From a bacterium HR17 (GTDB lineage: Bacteria; Armatimonadota; Fervidibacteria; Fervidibacterales; Fervidibacteraceae): a stretch of DNA of 64,000 bases. A model generated the notes under the pieces. That model was not told the origin of the DNA. It did not search any database and saw only the letters and a list, made by a program, of their open reading frames with translations. Shown in pieces: positions 17,542 to 25,648 of the stretch (position 1 is its first letter; each line of letters begins with the position of its first letter). Both the position numbers and the translations under genes were made by a program. The stretch lies in assembly GCA_002898575.1 (NCBI GenBank), contig BEHT01000010.1:17762-81761 (forward strand), written 5' to 3'.

Positions 17542-18906
17542 TCACCAAGAAACGCCCAACCCTGTCAGGGGCACGACCGCCGTGCGACTGCGGTATCGTT
17601 CGGCTGCCATCGGAATAGACATTGTGGACGACAAAACGGGGTTCTCAGGCGGCACCGACGGGCGCTTGTCGTCGTCAACTTTCAAAAACGCCACGCCCGA
17701 GCGCTGGTAAAGCCGTTGGGAGGGCGGTAGAGCGCTCAACCGCACCCGCGGCGGCGCCAATGGGATATCCCGTTGGATGGTCACTGCCGGCAAAACCGTC
17801 AGTTGCCGTTGAGGCGCTGCGGGGGTGGCGAGGTGAGGCGATGTCTGCGGGGCAGCCACTTGTGGAACCGCTGTTACCAACTGTGACATCGTGTCGGTTG
17901 AGGAAATCGGTGGCACGGTCAGAACTGGGCGCTCCACTTGGGAAGAAGGTGGTGGCGTCGCAGACGGCGTTTGATTTTGCGGGGTTTGTGGAGACGGTTC
18001 CAAATGCGTCGCCTCGGTAGGTCGGAACGCCCCTTCAGGCTGCGGCAGGGATGTTGCGATGCGGTCGGACGGTTGCGTCTCTGCTTTCGGAGCGGCAACT
18101 ACAATCCGCCATGGTGGCTGTTTGCCCGCTGCTCGTCGTAATCGCCGGGGTGCGATTGCCGGCTGGGGAGGCGTTGGACGAGTCGCCAACATCGTGCGGA
18201 GCGGACGCGGTGCAACCGGGTGCGGTCGCTGACGCAATGTCCCCGGTTGGGTGGTATTGCCTCTCGGCAGTGTCGGTTTGACCGTGTGGGGCGGTGGTTG
18301 TGTCTGGTGCAAAGTTGGTGCGCGGACGATTGTCCTTGCCCTCGGTGAACCGGGTTGCAGCGTTGCGCGTAACCAAAGCCCTCCCAGCCCCAATGCCAAC
18401 GCAGCGGCAGCCGGAATGAGGTAACGCCAGAGCGTCCACGCCGGTCGGGAGACTGTAGCGCGGAGTCGCCATTTGAGGGCTTCGCGGTCTTCGGCAGGGG
18501 CATGGACAGGAGGCAGTTGGGCTAACAACGCCAATGTGCGTCCCGAAGCCCACAAAACGGATTGACAGGCATCACATTCCGCTACATGGGCGATAAAACT
18601 GTAACGGTCCACTGTGCTGAGGTCACCGTCCAGCCACTGCCAAAGGGCGCGCCGCGCCGTTGCACAATCCCACTCGGCGACGGTGTAACGCGGGAGGGCT
18701 CGCAGATCTGCCAACAACCCTGCCTTTGCCGAAGGCGGTGGGGTGACGGCGGGGAGATGTGCCAGTGCCGAGCGCAATTTTTCCCATTGCTGCCAGCGGT
18801 GAGCGCAAGCAGGGCATTGGCGCAAGTGCCCGTGCAATCGGCGCAACTCTTCGTCTGTCAACCAATCGGCACATACCATGTGGCGGCGAGCCCAGCCGCA
18901 AGCCAC
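17542..18906 (-). CDS. Anti-sigma-factor-like membrane protein with two zinc-finger modules
   Basis: 454 aa. Two zf-HC2-like modules precede a single membrane span: the first includes C12 and HLRQCPAC (about residues 28-35); the second is at about 80-115 (CATARRALWQWLDGDLS, HVAECDACQ). The hydrophobic helix is at about 158-178. The remaining ~270 residues are Pro/Thr/Gln/Arg-rich and low complexity, probably spanning the periplasm. The zinc-finger pattern is that of ECF anti-sigma factors, but no sigma factor gene adjoins. It starts at GTG 18906, seven bases after GGAGGTG, and GC-rich low-complexity coding follows. It precedes the 1228-aa envelope gene by 50 bp. Confidence 0.75.
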   Translation of the reverse strand: MACGWARRHMVCADWLTDEELRRLHGHLRQCPACAHRWQQWEKLRSALAHLPAVTPPPSAKAGLLADLRALPRYTVAEWDCATARRALWQWLDGDLSTVDRYSFIAHVAECDACQSVLWASGRTLALLAQLPPVHAPAEDREALKWRLRATVSRPAWTLWRYLIPAAAALALGLGGLWLRATLQPGSPRARTIVRAPTLHQTQPPPHTVKPTLPRGNTTQPGTLRQRPHPVAPRPLRTMLATRPTPPQPAIAPRRLRRAAGKQPPWRIVVAAPKAETQPSDRIATSLPQPEGAFRPTEATHLEPSPQTPQNQTPSATPPPSSQVERPVLTVPPISSTDTMSQLVTAVPQVAAPQTSPHLATPAAPQRQLTVLPAVTIQRDIPLAPPRVRLSALPPSQRLYQRSGVAFLKVDDDKRPSVPPENPVLSSTMSIPMAAERYRSRTAVVPLTGLGVSW

Positions 18907-18979
18907 GCAAGGACACCTCCAAACAGTAAAAGCACCGTCAATTGTTTGGACACATGGCGTTGAGCAAAGTTACGCTTAA

Positions 18980-19447
18980 TTACTGGACTGGGTTAGCGCG
19001 GTTGGATTTGGTCTGTAGCACGCTTTGCCACTGGGCGCTGGTCTCTTCTGGGGCAGGAACGAGTCGCCCCCACGCGCGGGCGTAAACGATATTGCCGTCG
19101 TTGATTTCGCTGGCGACTTCCCAGACATTGCGGCGCTGCCGCACGACCCAACCGATGATATTGACGGTTGTGCCAGGGCTAAGCGGCTTATTGTAGCGGA
19201 CGGTTAATTCGCCGGAGACGGCAAGTTGTTTTGAGACGGCGTAGACCGCCCACACCATCGCTTCGTCCAACAAAGCCGCTAAGATACCGCCGTGAACGGT
19301 ATCGGGGTAACCGACATGCTTTTCGGTTGGCGTGAAGGTGGCGCGGACGATGCCGTCCTCGGCGGCTCTGAAACGCACCCCCAACCGCCCTAAGCGGGGT
19401 TCACCGCACACGAAACAAAGCCGGTAGTAAGGCAACGGTTGCTCCAT
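18980..19447 (-). CDS. PaaI-family hotdog thioesterase
   Basis: 155 aa from the ATG at 19447, which follows GGAGGTGG. The longer open frame to 19552 runs through the tuf promoter and is rejected. The hotdog signature VHGGILAALLDEAM (about residues 49-62) carries the catalytic Asp/Glu seen in acyl-CoA thioesterases of the PaaI/YbgC group. An N-terminal C-x2-C (CFVC) is near residue 10, as in the subgroup with FCFVCG starts. It hydrolyses an acyl-CoA; the chain is unknown. Transcribed divergently from tuf. Confidence 0.88.
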   Translation of the reverse strand: MEQPLPYYRLCFVCGEPRLGRLGVRFRAAEDGIVRATFTPTEKHVGYPDTVHGGILAALLDEAMVWAVYAVSKQLAVSGELTVRYNKPLSPGTTVNIIGWVVRQRRNVWEVASEINDGNIVYARAWGRLVPAPEETSAQWQSVLQTKSNRANPVQ

Positions 19448-19507
19448 CACTGCCACCTCCAATTCACCAAAGGATAACGCTGCCAACCGCCGGGATTTAG
19501 GTAGACC

Positions 19508-19536
19508 TTGACGCTTGAGATGCGCCTCGTTATAAT
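19508..19536 (+). promoter_or_regulatory. Sigma-70-type promoter of tuf
   Basis: TTGACG (19508-19513), a 17-bp spacer, then a perfect TATAAT (19531-19536). It lies 83 bp before the tuf ATG, which implies a ~75-nt leader. This is the strongest promoter in the window and fits high expression of EF-Tu. Confidence 0.85.
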
Positions 19537-19619
19537 GCCACTCGCCGCCCACAAAGTTTGTCGGCGTGGCACAGTGTTTTGGAACGGCAATTCATCTTAG
19601 CAAGGAGGAGTGAGTCGGT

Positions 19620-20843
19620 ATGGCGAAGACGAAATTTGAGCGGGTAAAACCCCACGTCAACATCGGCACGATCGGGCACGTTGACCACGGAAAAACAACG
19701 CTCACCAGCGCCATCACTTTGGTGCTCTCTAAACACACTGACCCCAATACAGGGCGCCCTTTAGCACAGCACCTGCGCTATGAGGACATTGACAAGGCGC
19801 CAGAAGAGAAGGCGCGGGGCGTAACGATCAACATCGCCCATGTGGAATTTGAGTCGCCCAAACGACACTACGCCCACATTGACTGCCCCGGTCACGCCGA
19901 CTACATCAAAAACATGATCACCGGCGCCGCTCAAATGGATGGGGCGATCTTAGTCGTCAGCGCTCCGGACGGTCCGATGCCCCAGACCCGCGAACACGTT
20001 CTATTGGCGCGGCAAGTCGGCGTTCCGGCAATCGTCGTCTTCATCAACAAGACGGACATGATGGATGACCCTGAACTGATTGACCTTGTGGAACTGGAAG
20101 TGCGGGAATTGCTCAGCAAATACGAGTTCCCCGGCGACGAAGTGCCTGTCATTCGCGGCAGCGCGCTCAAGGTTTTGGAATGCGGCTGCGGACAACGCGA
20201 TTGCCAATGGTGCGGCGCTATTTGGCAACTGGTTGAAGCGGTAGACGAATATGTCCCCCTCCCTCAGCGCCCTGCCGACCAACCGTTCCTGATGCCGGTG
20301 GAAGATGTTTTCAGCATTCCTGGACGCGGGACAGTTGTAACAGGGCGTGTGGAACGCGGCGTCCTGCGCCCCGGCGAAGAAGTGGAAATCGTCGGCTTCT
20401 CTCCGGAACCGCGCCGAACGGTCGTGACCTCGGTGGAGATGTTCCGCAAACTGTTGGACGAAGCCCAGCCTGGCGACAATGTGGGCTTGCTATTGCGGGG
20501 TGTGGACAAGCGAGAGGTGCGGCGCGGGCATGTGATCGCTAAACCTGGCTCCATTAAACCGCACACAAAGTTCCGCGCCCAAGTGTATGTCTTGAGCAAG
20601 GAAGAAGGTGGTCGCCATACGCCGTTCACCTCTGGTTACCGCCCGCAGTTTTACTTCCGCACGACCGATGTCACAGGTGTGATTACCCTGCCGCCTGACA
20701 TTCAGATGGTGATGCCCGGTGACAACGTGGAATTTGATGTGGAGTTGATTTATCCTGTAGCGCTGGAAGAGGGCTTGCGCTTCGCTATTCGTGAGGGGGG
20801 GCGCACTGTCGGCGCCGGCATCATCACGAAAGTTCACGATTAA
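19620..20843 (+). CDS. tuf: Elongation factor Tu
   Basis: 407 aa, full length. It delivers aminoacyl-tRNA to the ribosome with GTP. G1 is [10 protein letters not shown]2 RGVTIN, G3 DCPGHADY, G4 NKTD and G5 GSALK. Domains 2 and 3 are intact ([28 protein letters not shown]). Just after G5 the usual acidic helix is replaced by a cysteine cluster: C188, C190, C195 and C198 in the pattern C-x-C-x4-C-x2-C, which could bind a metal. AAGGAGGAG lies nine bases before the ATG. It stands outside the usual str operon, next to nagB. Confidence 0.97.
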   Translation: MAKTKFERVKPHVNIGTIGHVDHGKTTLTSAITLVLSKHTDPNTGRPLAQHLRYEDIDKAPEEKARGVTINIAHVEFESPKRHYAHIDCPGHADYIKNMITGAAQMDGAILVVSAPDGPMPQTREHVLLARQVGVPAIVVFINKTDMMDDPELIDLVELEVRELLSKYEFPGDEVPVIRGSALKVLECGCGQRDCQWCGAIWQLVEAVDEYVPLPQRPADQPFLMPVEDVFSIPGRGTVVTGRVERGVLRPGEEVEIVGFSPEPRRTVVTSVEMFRKLLDEAQPGDNVGLLLRGVDKREVRRGHVIAKPGSIKPHTKFRAQVYVLSKEEGGRHTPFTSGYRPQFYFRTTDVTGVITLPPDIQMVMPGDNVEFDVELIYPVALEEGLRFAIREGGRTVGAGIITKVHD

Positions 20844-20868
20844 CAAAGGCCACTGCTTGACGCAAGTG

Positions 20869-20917
20869 CCCCGGCGTAAAGTGCAAAGGCGTTACCCCGC
20901 TGCGCTTTACGCCGGGC
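20869..20917. terminator. Strong hairpin after tuf
   Basis: Arm CCCGGCGTAAAGTGC (20870-20884) pairs with GCGCTTTACGCCGGG (20902-20916), with one mismatch. It lies 26 bp after the tuf stop and upstream of nagB. No U-tract follows, so it may act as a Rho-assisted terminator or as an mRNA 3'-end stabiliser. Confidence 0.6.
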
Positions 20918-20947
20918 ATCCCTTCATCGCTAGGGGGCTTGATAGCT

Positions 20948-21742
20948 ATGGAGGTCATCATCCTCCCAGATGCGGAAAGCGTAGGCAAGGAGGCAGCCTC
21001 TCAAATTGCGGCGCTTATTCGCCGTAAACCCAACGCCGTTCTGGGCTTAGCGACCGGCTCCACGCCTATCCCTTGCTACCGCGAGTTAATTCGTCTACAC
21101 AAAGAGGAGGGCTTGGACTTTTCCCATGTGACGACCTTCAACTTGGACGAATACTATCCGATTGACCCCCGCCACCCCACAAGTTACCGCTACTTTATGG
21201 ACGAGCACCTGTTCAACCACATCAACATTGATAAATCCCGCACGTTCATCCCTTACGGACTGACCCCCGACCCCTTTGAACACTGCCGATGGTACGAGGA
21301 GCAAATCAAAGCCGTCGGCGGGATTGACCTGCAAATCTTGGGCATCGGGCACAACGGGCACATCGCTTTCAACGAACCAGGCTCGTCGTTGGCGTCGCGC
21401 ACCCGTGTCAAAACGCTGACGCCTGAGACCATTCAAGCCAATGCCCGTTTTTTTGACCGCATAGAGGATGTCCCCCGCTACGCCATTACGATGGGCATCG
21501 GCACGATTTTGGAAGCCCGCAAGATCATTCTGCTGGCAACCGGCGAAAATAAGGCTGATGCGGTCGCGAGGGCTATTGAAGGACCCGTGACAAGCATGTG
21601 TCCTGCTTCCGCCTTGCAATTGCATCCCCGTGTCACTTTCCTGCTGGACGAAGCCGCAGCGTCTAAGTTGCAGCGTAAAGACTACTACCGCTATGTCCAC
21701 GAGATGGCGGAAGCCTTAAAAAAACAGGTCTTGGGGCGTTGA
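20948..21742 (+). CDS. nagB: Glucosamine-6-phosphate deaminase
   Basis: 264 aa. Converts glucosamine-6-phosphate to fructose-6-phosphate and ammonia in amino-sugar catabolism. Family landmarks: LGLATGSTP near the N-terminus, FNLDEYYPIDP with the catalytic Asp, and GIGHNGHIAFNEPG. The ATG at 20948 is preferred to the in-frame TTG at 20939. No nagA or NAG transporter is nearby. It would fit use of cell-wall or chitin sugars together with the deacetylase at 36 kb, which is inference. Intact length. Confidence 0.95.
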   Translation: MEVIILPDAESVGKEAASQIAALIRRKPNAVLGLATGSTPIPCYRELIRLHKEEGLDFSHVTTFNLDEYYPIDPRHPTSYRYFMDEHLFNHINIDKSRTFIPYGLTPDPFEHCRWYEEQIKAVGGIDLQILGIGHNGHIAFNEPGSSLASRTRVKTLTPETIQANARFFDRIEDVPRYAITMGIGTILEARKIILLATGENKADAVARAIEGPVTSMCPASALQLHPRVTFLLDEAAASKLQRKDYYRYVHEMAEALKKQVLGR

Positions 21743-21778
21743 AAAAACTATTTGGGACGATTGCGGGGCGAAGGAAGG

Positions 21779-22918
21779 ATGGGCACCGCTTACACGCCGG
21801 GCTTGACCATCAGCGCGGACACGGTGGTGCGCAAGGTCCGTCGCTTGCCGTTAAAAGGGTCGGTGCTGGTGTCCGTCGGGGACTTCGTGACGCCAGAGCA
21901 GGTGATCGCCCGCACAGAATTGCCCGGTCCAGTCACGACCGTGCGGGTCGCTGACCAATTGGGCATAGAACCGAAAGAAGTGCCCCGCTTTTTAACCAAG
22001 CGAGTCGGTGACTTCGTGCAGGCGGGTGAAGCCCTCGCTGAACGCAAGAGCCTTTGGGGGCTGCTGACGGTGCGCGCGACAGCGCCGATCACGGGCACCA
22101 TTGAATTTGTTTCGCCGACGACAGGTAACATCGGTATCCGCCATTTACCTCAACCCGTGGAAGTAACGGCTTACTTGCGCGGCGTCGTCACCGAAGTGTT
22201 GCCCGAAGAGGGCGCGGTCGTCGCAACGCGGGGCACTTTCGTTCAAGGCATTTTCGGGTTGGGCGGAGAACGACATGGTCTCTTAGCCCTCCTCGCCGAT
22301 GCACCCGATGAGTGCGTGGCGGAGAGTAAAGTCAGCGACGAACATCGGGGTAAAATTCTCGTCGCCGGTCAACACGCCCATTGGCGGTTGCTGGAAGCCG
22401 CCCAGCAGGTTGGCGCTTTCGCCGTCATCGCCGGCAGCGTCCTAGACACAGACATCAAACGGTTGCTCGGTTACGAAATCGGCGTCGCCATCACAGGGCA
22501 TGAACCCTTACCTTTCACGCTGGTCATCACGGAAGGGTTTGGGCAAGTCCCGATGGCGCGCAAAACTTTTGAGTTGCTCGCGGCGCAAGCGGGGAAACTG
22601 GCATCGGTCAACGGGGCGACCCAAATCCGAGCGGGCGTCATCCGCCCCGAAGTCATCGTCCCGCACGACATCGTTACCTTAGATAGTGTGCGAGAGCCTG
22701 AACGCGAACCGTTGCAAGCGGGTGAATTGCGTATCGGCACACCCGTCCGCATCATCCGGGCGCCGTATTTTGGGGCATTGGGGCGGGTCACCGCATTGCC
22801 ACCAGAACCGCAGGAAATTGAGACCGAGACAAAAACGCGCGTGCTGGAAGTTGAACTGCTTACGGGCGAACGCCTTGTCATCCCCCGCGCCAATGTGGAA
22901 ATTTTTCCCCACGCCTAA
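21779..22918 (+). CDS. Unrecognised protein with lipoyl-like N-terminus and KOW-like C-terminus
   Basis: 379 aa, conserved-looking but unnamed. The N-terminal ~135 residues show two-fold repeated barrel-sandwich patterns (VSVGDFVTPEQVIA, RVGDFVQAGEALAE, ATAPITGTIEFVSPTTG) like biotinyl/lipoyl folds. There is no transmembrane segment. The centre (about 185-300) has a Rossmann-like run (KILVAGQHAHWRLLEAAQQ, FAVIAGS, GVAITGHEPLPFTLVITEGFG). The last ~60 residues resemble a KOW/SH3 barrel (GTPVRIIRAPYFGALGRV, then VELLTGERLVIPRANVEIF). The ATG at 21779 sits very close to a GAAGGAAGG run; a TTG at 21752 is possible. It follows nagB by 36 bp. Confidence 0.72.
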   Translation: MGTAYTPGLTISADTVVRKVRRLPLKGSVLVSVGDFVTPEQVIARTELPGPVTTVRVADQLGIEPKEVPRFLTKRVGDFVQAGEALAERKSLWGLLTVRATAPITGTIEFVSPTTGNIGIRHLPQPVEVTAYLRGVVTEVLPEEGAVVATRGTFVQGIFGLGGERHGLLALLADAPDECVAESKVSDEHRGKILVAGQHAHWRLLEAAQQVGAFAVIAGSVLDTDIKRLLGYEIGVAITGHEPLPFTLVITEGFGQVPMARKTFELLAAQAGKLASVNGATQIRAGVIRPEVIVPHDIVTLDSVREPEREPLQAGELRIGTPVRIIRAPYFGALGRVTALPPEPQEIETETKTRVLEVELLTGERLVIPRANVEIFPHA

Positions 22919-22943
22919 CTTGCCGCCGCTTAGCCGCAAAACC

Positions 22944-24383
22944 TCAAAGCCCCAACTGTTTCCACAGTGTATCTATGTGTGCCTTAACTTCGGGCGTCAT
23001 CGTCACTTCCTCGGGCCATGGGCGTTCAAAACCTTCTTCTGCCCACTTACGGGTCGCATCAATGCCCATTTTCGTCCCGTAGCGCCACCGTGGTGCCGCG
23101 AAATTCAAATCGTCCACTGGTCCTTCCACGATGACGACATCGCGACCAGGGTCGATGAAGTTGAACATGCGCCACAGGACTTCGCTCATCTCGTGCACAT
23201 CGCAATCGTCGTCCACGACGACCAAGCATTTGGTGAACATCATTTGTCCCAAGCCCCAAAGGGCGTGCATGACCTTGCGGGCGTGACCGGGGTAACGCTT
23301 ACGGATGGACACAATCGCCCAATTGTGGAAAACGCCCTCAGGCGGAAAATGTATGTCCACGACCTCTGGCAACATCAGCCGAATGAGCGGCAGGAAAATC
23401 CGTTCCGTCGCCTTACCTAGCCAGTAATCCTCCTGCAACGGTTTGCCGACAATCGTGTGCCAGTAAATTGGGTCGCGGCGGCGGGTGATGGCAGTGACAT
23501 GGAAGACAGGGTAGTCGCCTTCCTGCGAGTAAACGCCCATGTGGTCGCCAAAGGGACCTTCGCGCCGCCGCTCACCTGCCTTGACATAGCCTTCAATCAC
23601 GATTTCCGCGTGGGCGGGCACTTCCAACGGCACCGTCTCGCAGGGGACGACCTCAACGGGCTGCTTGCGCAAAAAGCCTGCCAACAGCAGTTCGTCCACA
23701 TCCTCAGGCAGTGGTGCCGTCGCACAGTAAACCAAAACGGGGTCGCCCCCGATGGCGACGGCGCACGGCATGTCTTTACCCTGCTTTTCCCAAAGGTCAA
23801 AGTGGCGGCGGGCGTCCTTGTGGGTTTGGGCGTGAAAGCCCAGCGTCCGTTCATCAAACACCTGCAGCCGATAGATCCCCATGTTTTTGCCGCCTTCGGG
23901 CGATCGGGTGAAGACCAACCCCATCGTGATGTAGCGCCCGCCGTCCTTCGGCCAACATTGCGGGATGGGCAAATCCAACAAGTTGGCGCGCTCGCCCCGC
24001 AGAACCACTTCCTTGCACGGACCCGTCCGCATTGACTTGGGCGGAAAGTTCGCCAGTTGTGCTAGTTTCGGAAGCGCTTTGACCTTTTCCCACAGCGTCG
24101 CAGGGATTTCAGGTTTTAGTAGCGCTGCGATCTCATGGGCGATGTCGTCGGGGTCTCCGCCCAAAACCAACTTCACCCGCTCCCATGTCCCGAACAAGTT
24201 GGCAGCGACAGGCATGTCGTAACCCTTCACCCGCTCAAACAGCAGCGCTGGACCGCCCCGCTTCACCACACGGTCAATGATTTCCGTCATCTCCAAATAC
24301 CAATCCACTTCCGCACCGATGCGCCGTAGTTCCCCTTGCCGTTCCAGCGTTTGCAAGTAGTCCCGCAAGTCGCGAAAGGGCAT
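22944..24383 (-). CDS. UbiD-family decarboxylase
   Basis: 479 aa. Prenylated-FMN-dependent reversible (de)carboxylase. Family landmarks: MPFRDLRDYLQTLER start, GGPALLFERVKGYDMPVAANLFG region, ITMGLVFTRSPEGGKNMGIYR, YVKAGERRREGPFGDHMGVYS, and RYPGHARKVMHALWG near the C-terminus. The menaquinone/futalosine and UbiD branches cannot be separated by eye. The ATG at 24383 is chosen; the open frame continues to 24416 with no family match. It is last in the minus-strand operon after the ferredoxin gene. No ubiX gene is in the window. Confidence 0.92.
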   Translation of the reverse strand: MPFRDLRDYLQTLERQGELRRIGAEVDWYLEMTEIIDRVVKRGGPALLFERVKGYDMPVAANLFGTWERVKLVLGGDPDDIAHEIAALLKPEIPATLWEKVKALPKLAQLANFPPKSMRTGPCKEVVLRGERANLLDLPIPQCWPKDGGRYITMGLVFTRSPEGGKNMGIYRLQVFDERTLGFHAQTHKDARRHFDLWEKQGKDMPCAVAIGGDPVLVYCATAPLPEDVDELLLAGFLRKQPVEVVPCETVPLEVPAHAEIVIEGYVKAGERRREGPFGDHMGVYSQEGDYPVFHVTAITRRRDPIYWHTIVGKPLQEDYWLGKATERIFLPLIRLMLPEVVDIHFPPEGVFHNWAIVSIRKRYPGHARKVMHALWGLGQMMFTKCLVVVDDDCDVHEMSEVLWRMFNFIDPGRDVVIVEGPVDDLNFAAPRWRYGTKMGIDATRKWAEEGFERPWPEEVTMTPEVKAHIDTLWKQLGL

Positions 24384-24409
24384 CGTCGCTCCCGCACCTT
24401 TAAAGCGAA

Positions 24410-24434
24410 GGGGCACAGGTTCACACTGTGCCCC
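24410..24434. terminator. Hairpin between ferredoxin and ubiD genes
   Basis: GGGGCACAG (24410-24418), 7-base loop, CTGTGCCCC (24426-24434), a perfect 9-bp stem. On the minus strand it follows the ferredoxin stop by 43 bases. There is no U-tract; it probably attenuates or processes the transcript before ubiD. Confidence 0.6.
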
Positions 24435-24477
24435 TCCTCATGGATGTATTATCTGCGAACGCGTCGCGGCGATTGAA

Positions 24478-24771
24478 CTACGGACGGCGCCCATACTTGG
24501 CTTCAAACTCTTCGGGCGACAGCGTGTAGTAGTCACGGTTCATCTCAATGAACTGCTTCCACTGGTCGGGCACATCGTCTTCAAAGAAAATCGCATTGAC
24601 AGGGCAAACAGGTTCACACGCCCCGCAGTCAATGCATTCATCCGGGTTGATGTAGAGCATCACTTCGCCTTGGTCTTCGTCCTCACGCGGATGGATGCAG
24701 TCAACAGGACAGGCTTCCACGCACGCGCGGTCCTTCGTGCCGATGCACGGCTCGCAAATGATGTAAGCCAT
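24478..24771 (-). CDS. Ferredoxin with two iron-sulfur clusters
   Basis: 97 aa electron carrier. The first cluster motif is C-x7-C-x3-C-P with an extra Cys (CEPCIGTKDRACVEACP, DCIHP). The second is CIDCGACEPVCP. The spacing with x7 between the first Cys residues is that of 7Fe (3Fe-4S plus 4Fe-4S) FdxA-like ferredoxins. A C-terminal extension of ~35 residues (DQWKQFIEMNRDYYTLS) is also typical. AGGAGG lies ~10 bases upstream of the ATG. It lies between thiD and ubiD. Confidence 0.93.
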   Translation of the reverse strand: MAYIICEPCIGTKDRACVEACPVDCIHPREDEDQGEVMLYINPDECIDCGACEPVCPVNAIFFEDDVPDQWKQFIEMNRDYYTLSPEEFEAKYGRRP

Positions 24772-24847
24772 CTCAACCGACCTCCTTTGCGCATTCGTGT
24801 GCCGCTTTCAGTTTGCGACGACGCGGTGCCAAAAGTTTTGAGCGGTG

Positions 24848-25648
24848 TCAACTTCGCCACACCGCCGCCATTGGGTTGGCAGGACCATGCCCTTTGCCCA
24901 AGGGCAAGCCCTTTTTGATGGCGGCGGTGACGAACTCCTTGGCGATGGCGACAGCCGTTGGGACATCGTTGCCCGCCGCCAAACTGGCGGCGATCGCCGA
25001 CGCAAAAATTCACCCTGTCCCGTGCGTGTGATGGGTCTCAAAACGCGGTGCCCGAAACTCGGTAAAGGTTGTCCCGTCGTAAAGGATGTCCACCGCTTCC
25101 GCGCTCCCTTCTAAGTGCCCCCCTTTAACAATGACCCACTGCGGACCGAGCATTTTCAACTGCGCTGCGATGTCCCGCATCTCGTCCAGCGATTTCGCCT
25201 CTTTGCCTGTCAGCGCTTTTGCCTCGTGGATGTTGGGGGTGATGACCGTCGCCAACGGGAACAGTTCGCTGACCAACGCATCAACGGCATCAGGCTTCAG
25301 CAACGGGGCACCGCTTTTGGCGACCATCACGGGGTCAACAACCAACGGGCGCAACCCGAACTTGCGGATTTGCTCGGCGACGGCGCGAATGATGGCAGCG
25401 TTTGCCAGCATGCCCGTTTTCACCGCATCACAACCGATGTCCGTCACGCACACTTCCATTTGCAAAGCGACGAACTCAGGGGTCATCTCAACGACGCCGT
25501 AAACGCCCGTCGTGTTTTGTGCCGTCAGCGCCGTGATGGCGGTCATGCCGAAAGCGCCTAACGCCGACACCGTTTTCAAATCCGCTTGGATACCTGCTCC
25601 CCCGCCTGAATCCGAGCCAGCGACGATGAGCACACGGGGCACACTCAT
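24848..25648 (-). CDS. thiD: Hydroxymethylpyrimidine (phosphate) kinase with in-frame UGA at the catalytic Cys
   Basis: Phosphorylates HMP and HMP-P in thiamine synthesis. N-terminal landmarks are intact: [20 protein letters not shown] in pieces, [29 protein letters not shown]. The frame meets TGA at 25010-25012, codon 213, immediately after THGTG, where the family has the catalytic/anion-hole Cys (GTGC). Reading through it, the same frame continues [29 protein letters not shown] and GKGHGPANP, the expected ThiD C-terminus, and ends at TGA 24848-24850 for 267 codons including the stop, the normal family length. It could encode selenocysteine at residue 213, or be a recent nonsense mutation or base error. 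ATGA overlap with proS. Without read-through the product is 212 aa and lacks the active-site end. Confidence 0.7.
24974..24992 (-). promoter_or_regulatory. Candidate bacterial SECIS hairpin in thiD
   Basis: On the minus strand CGCCGCCA (24992-24985), loop GTT, TGGCGGCG (24981-24974): a perfect 8-bp stem with a three-base loop beginning with G. The loop begins 25 bases after the UGA. Known bacterial SECIS geometry is a loop of 3-14 bases with G in the first two positions, 16-37 bases after UGA, so this fits. GC-rich coding sequence yields such hairpins by chance, so support is moderate. Confidence 0.4.

Noticed and set aside
24660..25013. Separate small minus-strand gene in the thiD 3' region
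   Set aside because: Its frame differs from thiD and its residues match nothing; the same DNA reads as conserved ThiD in the thiD frame.
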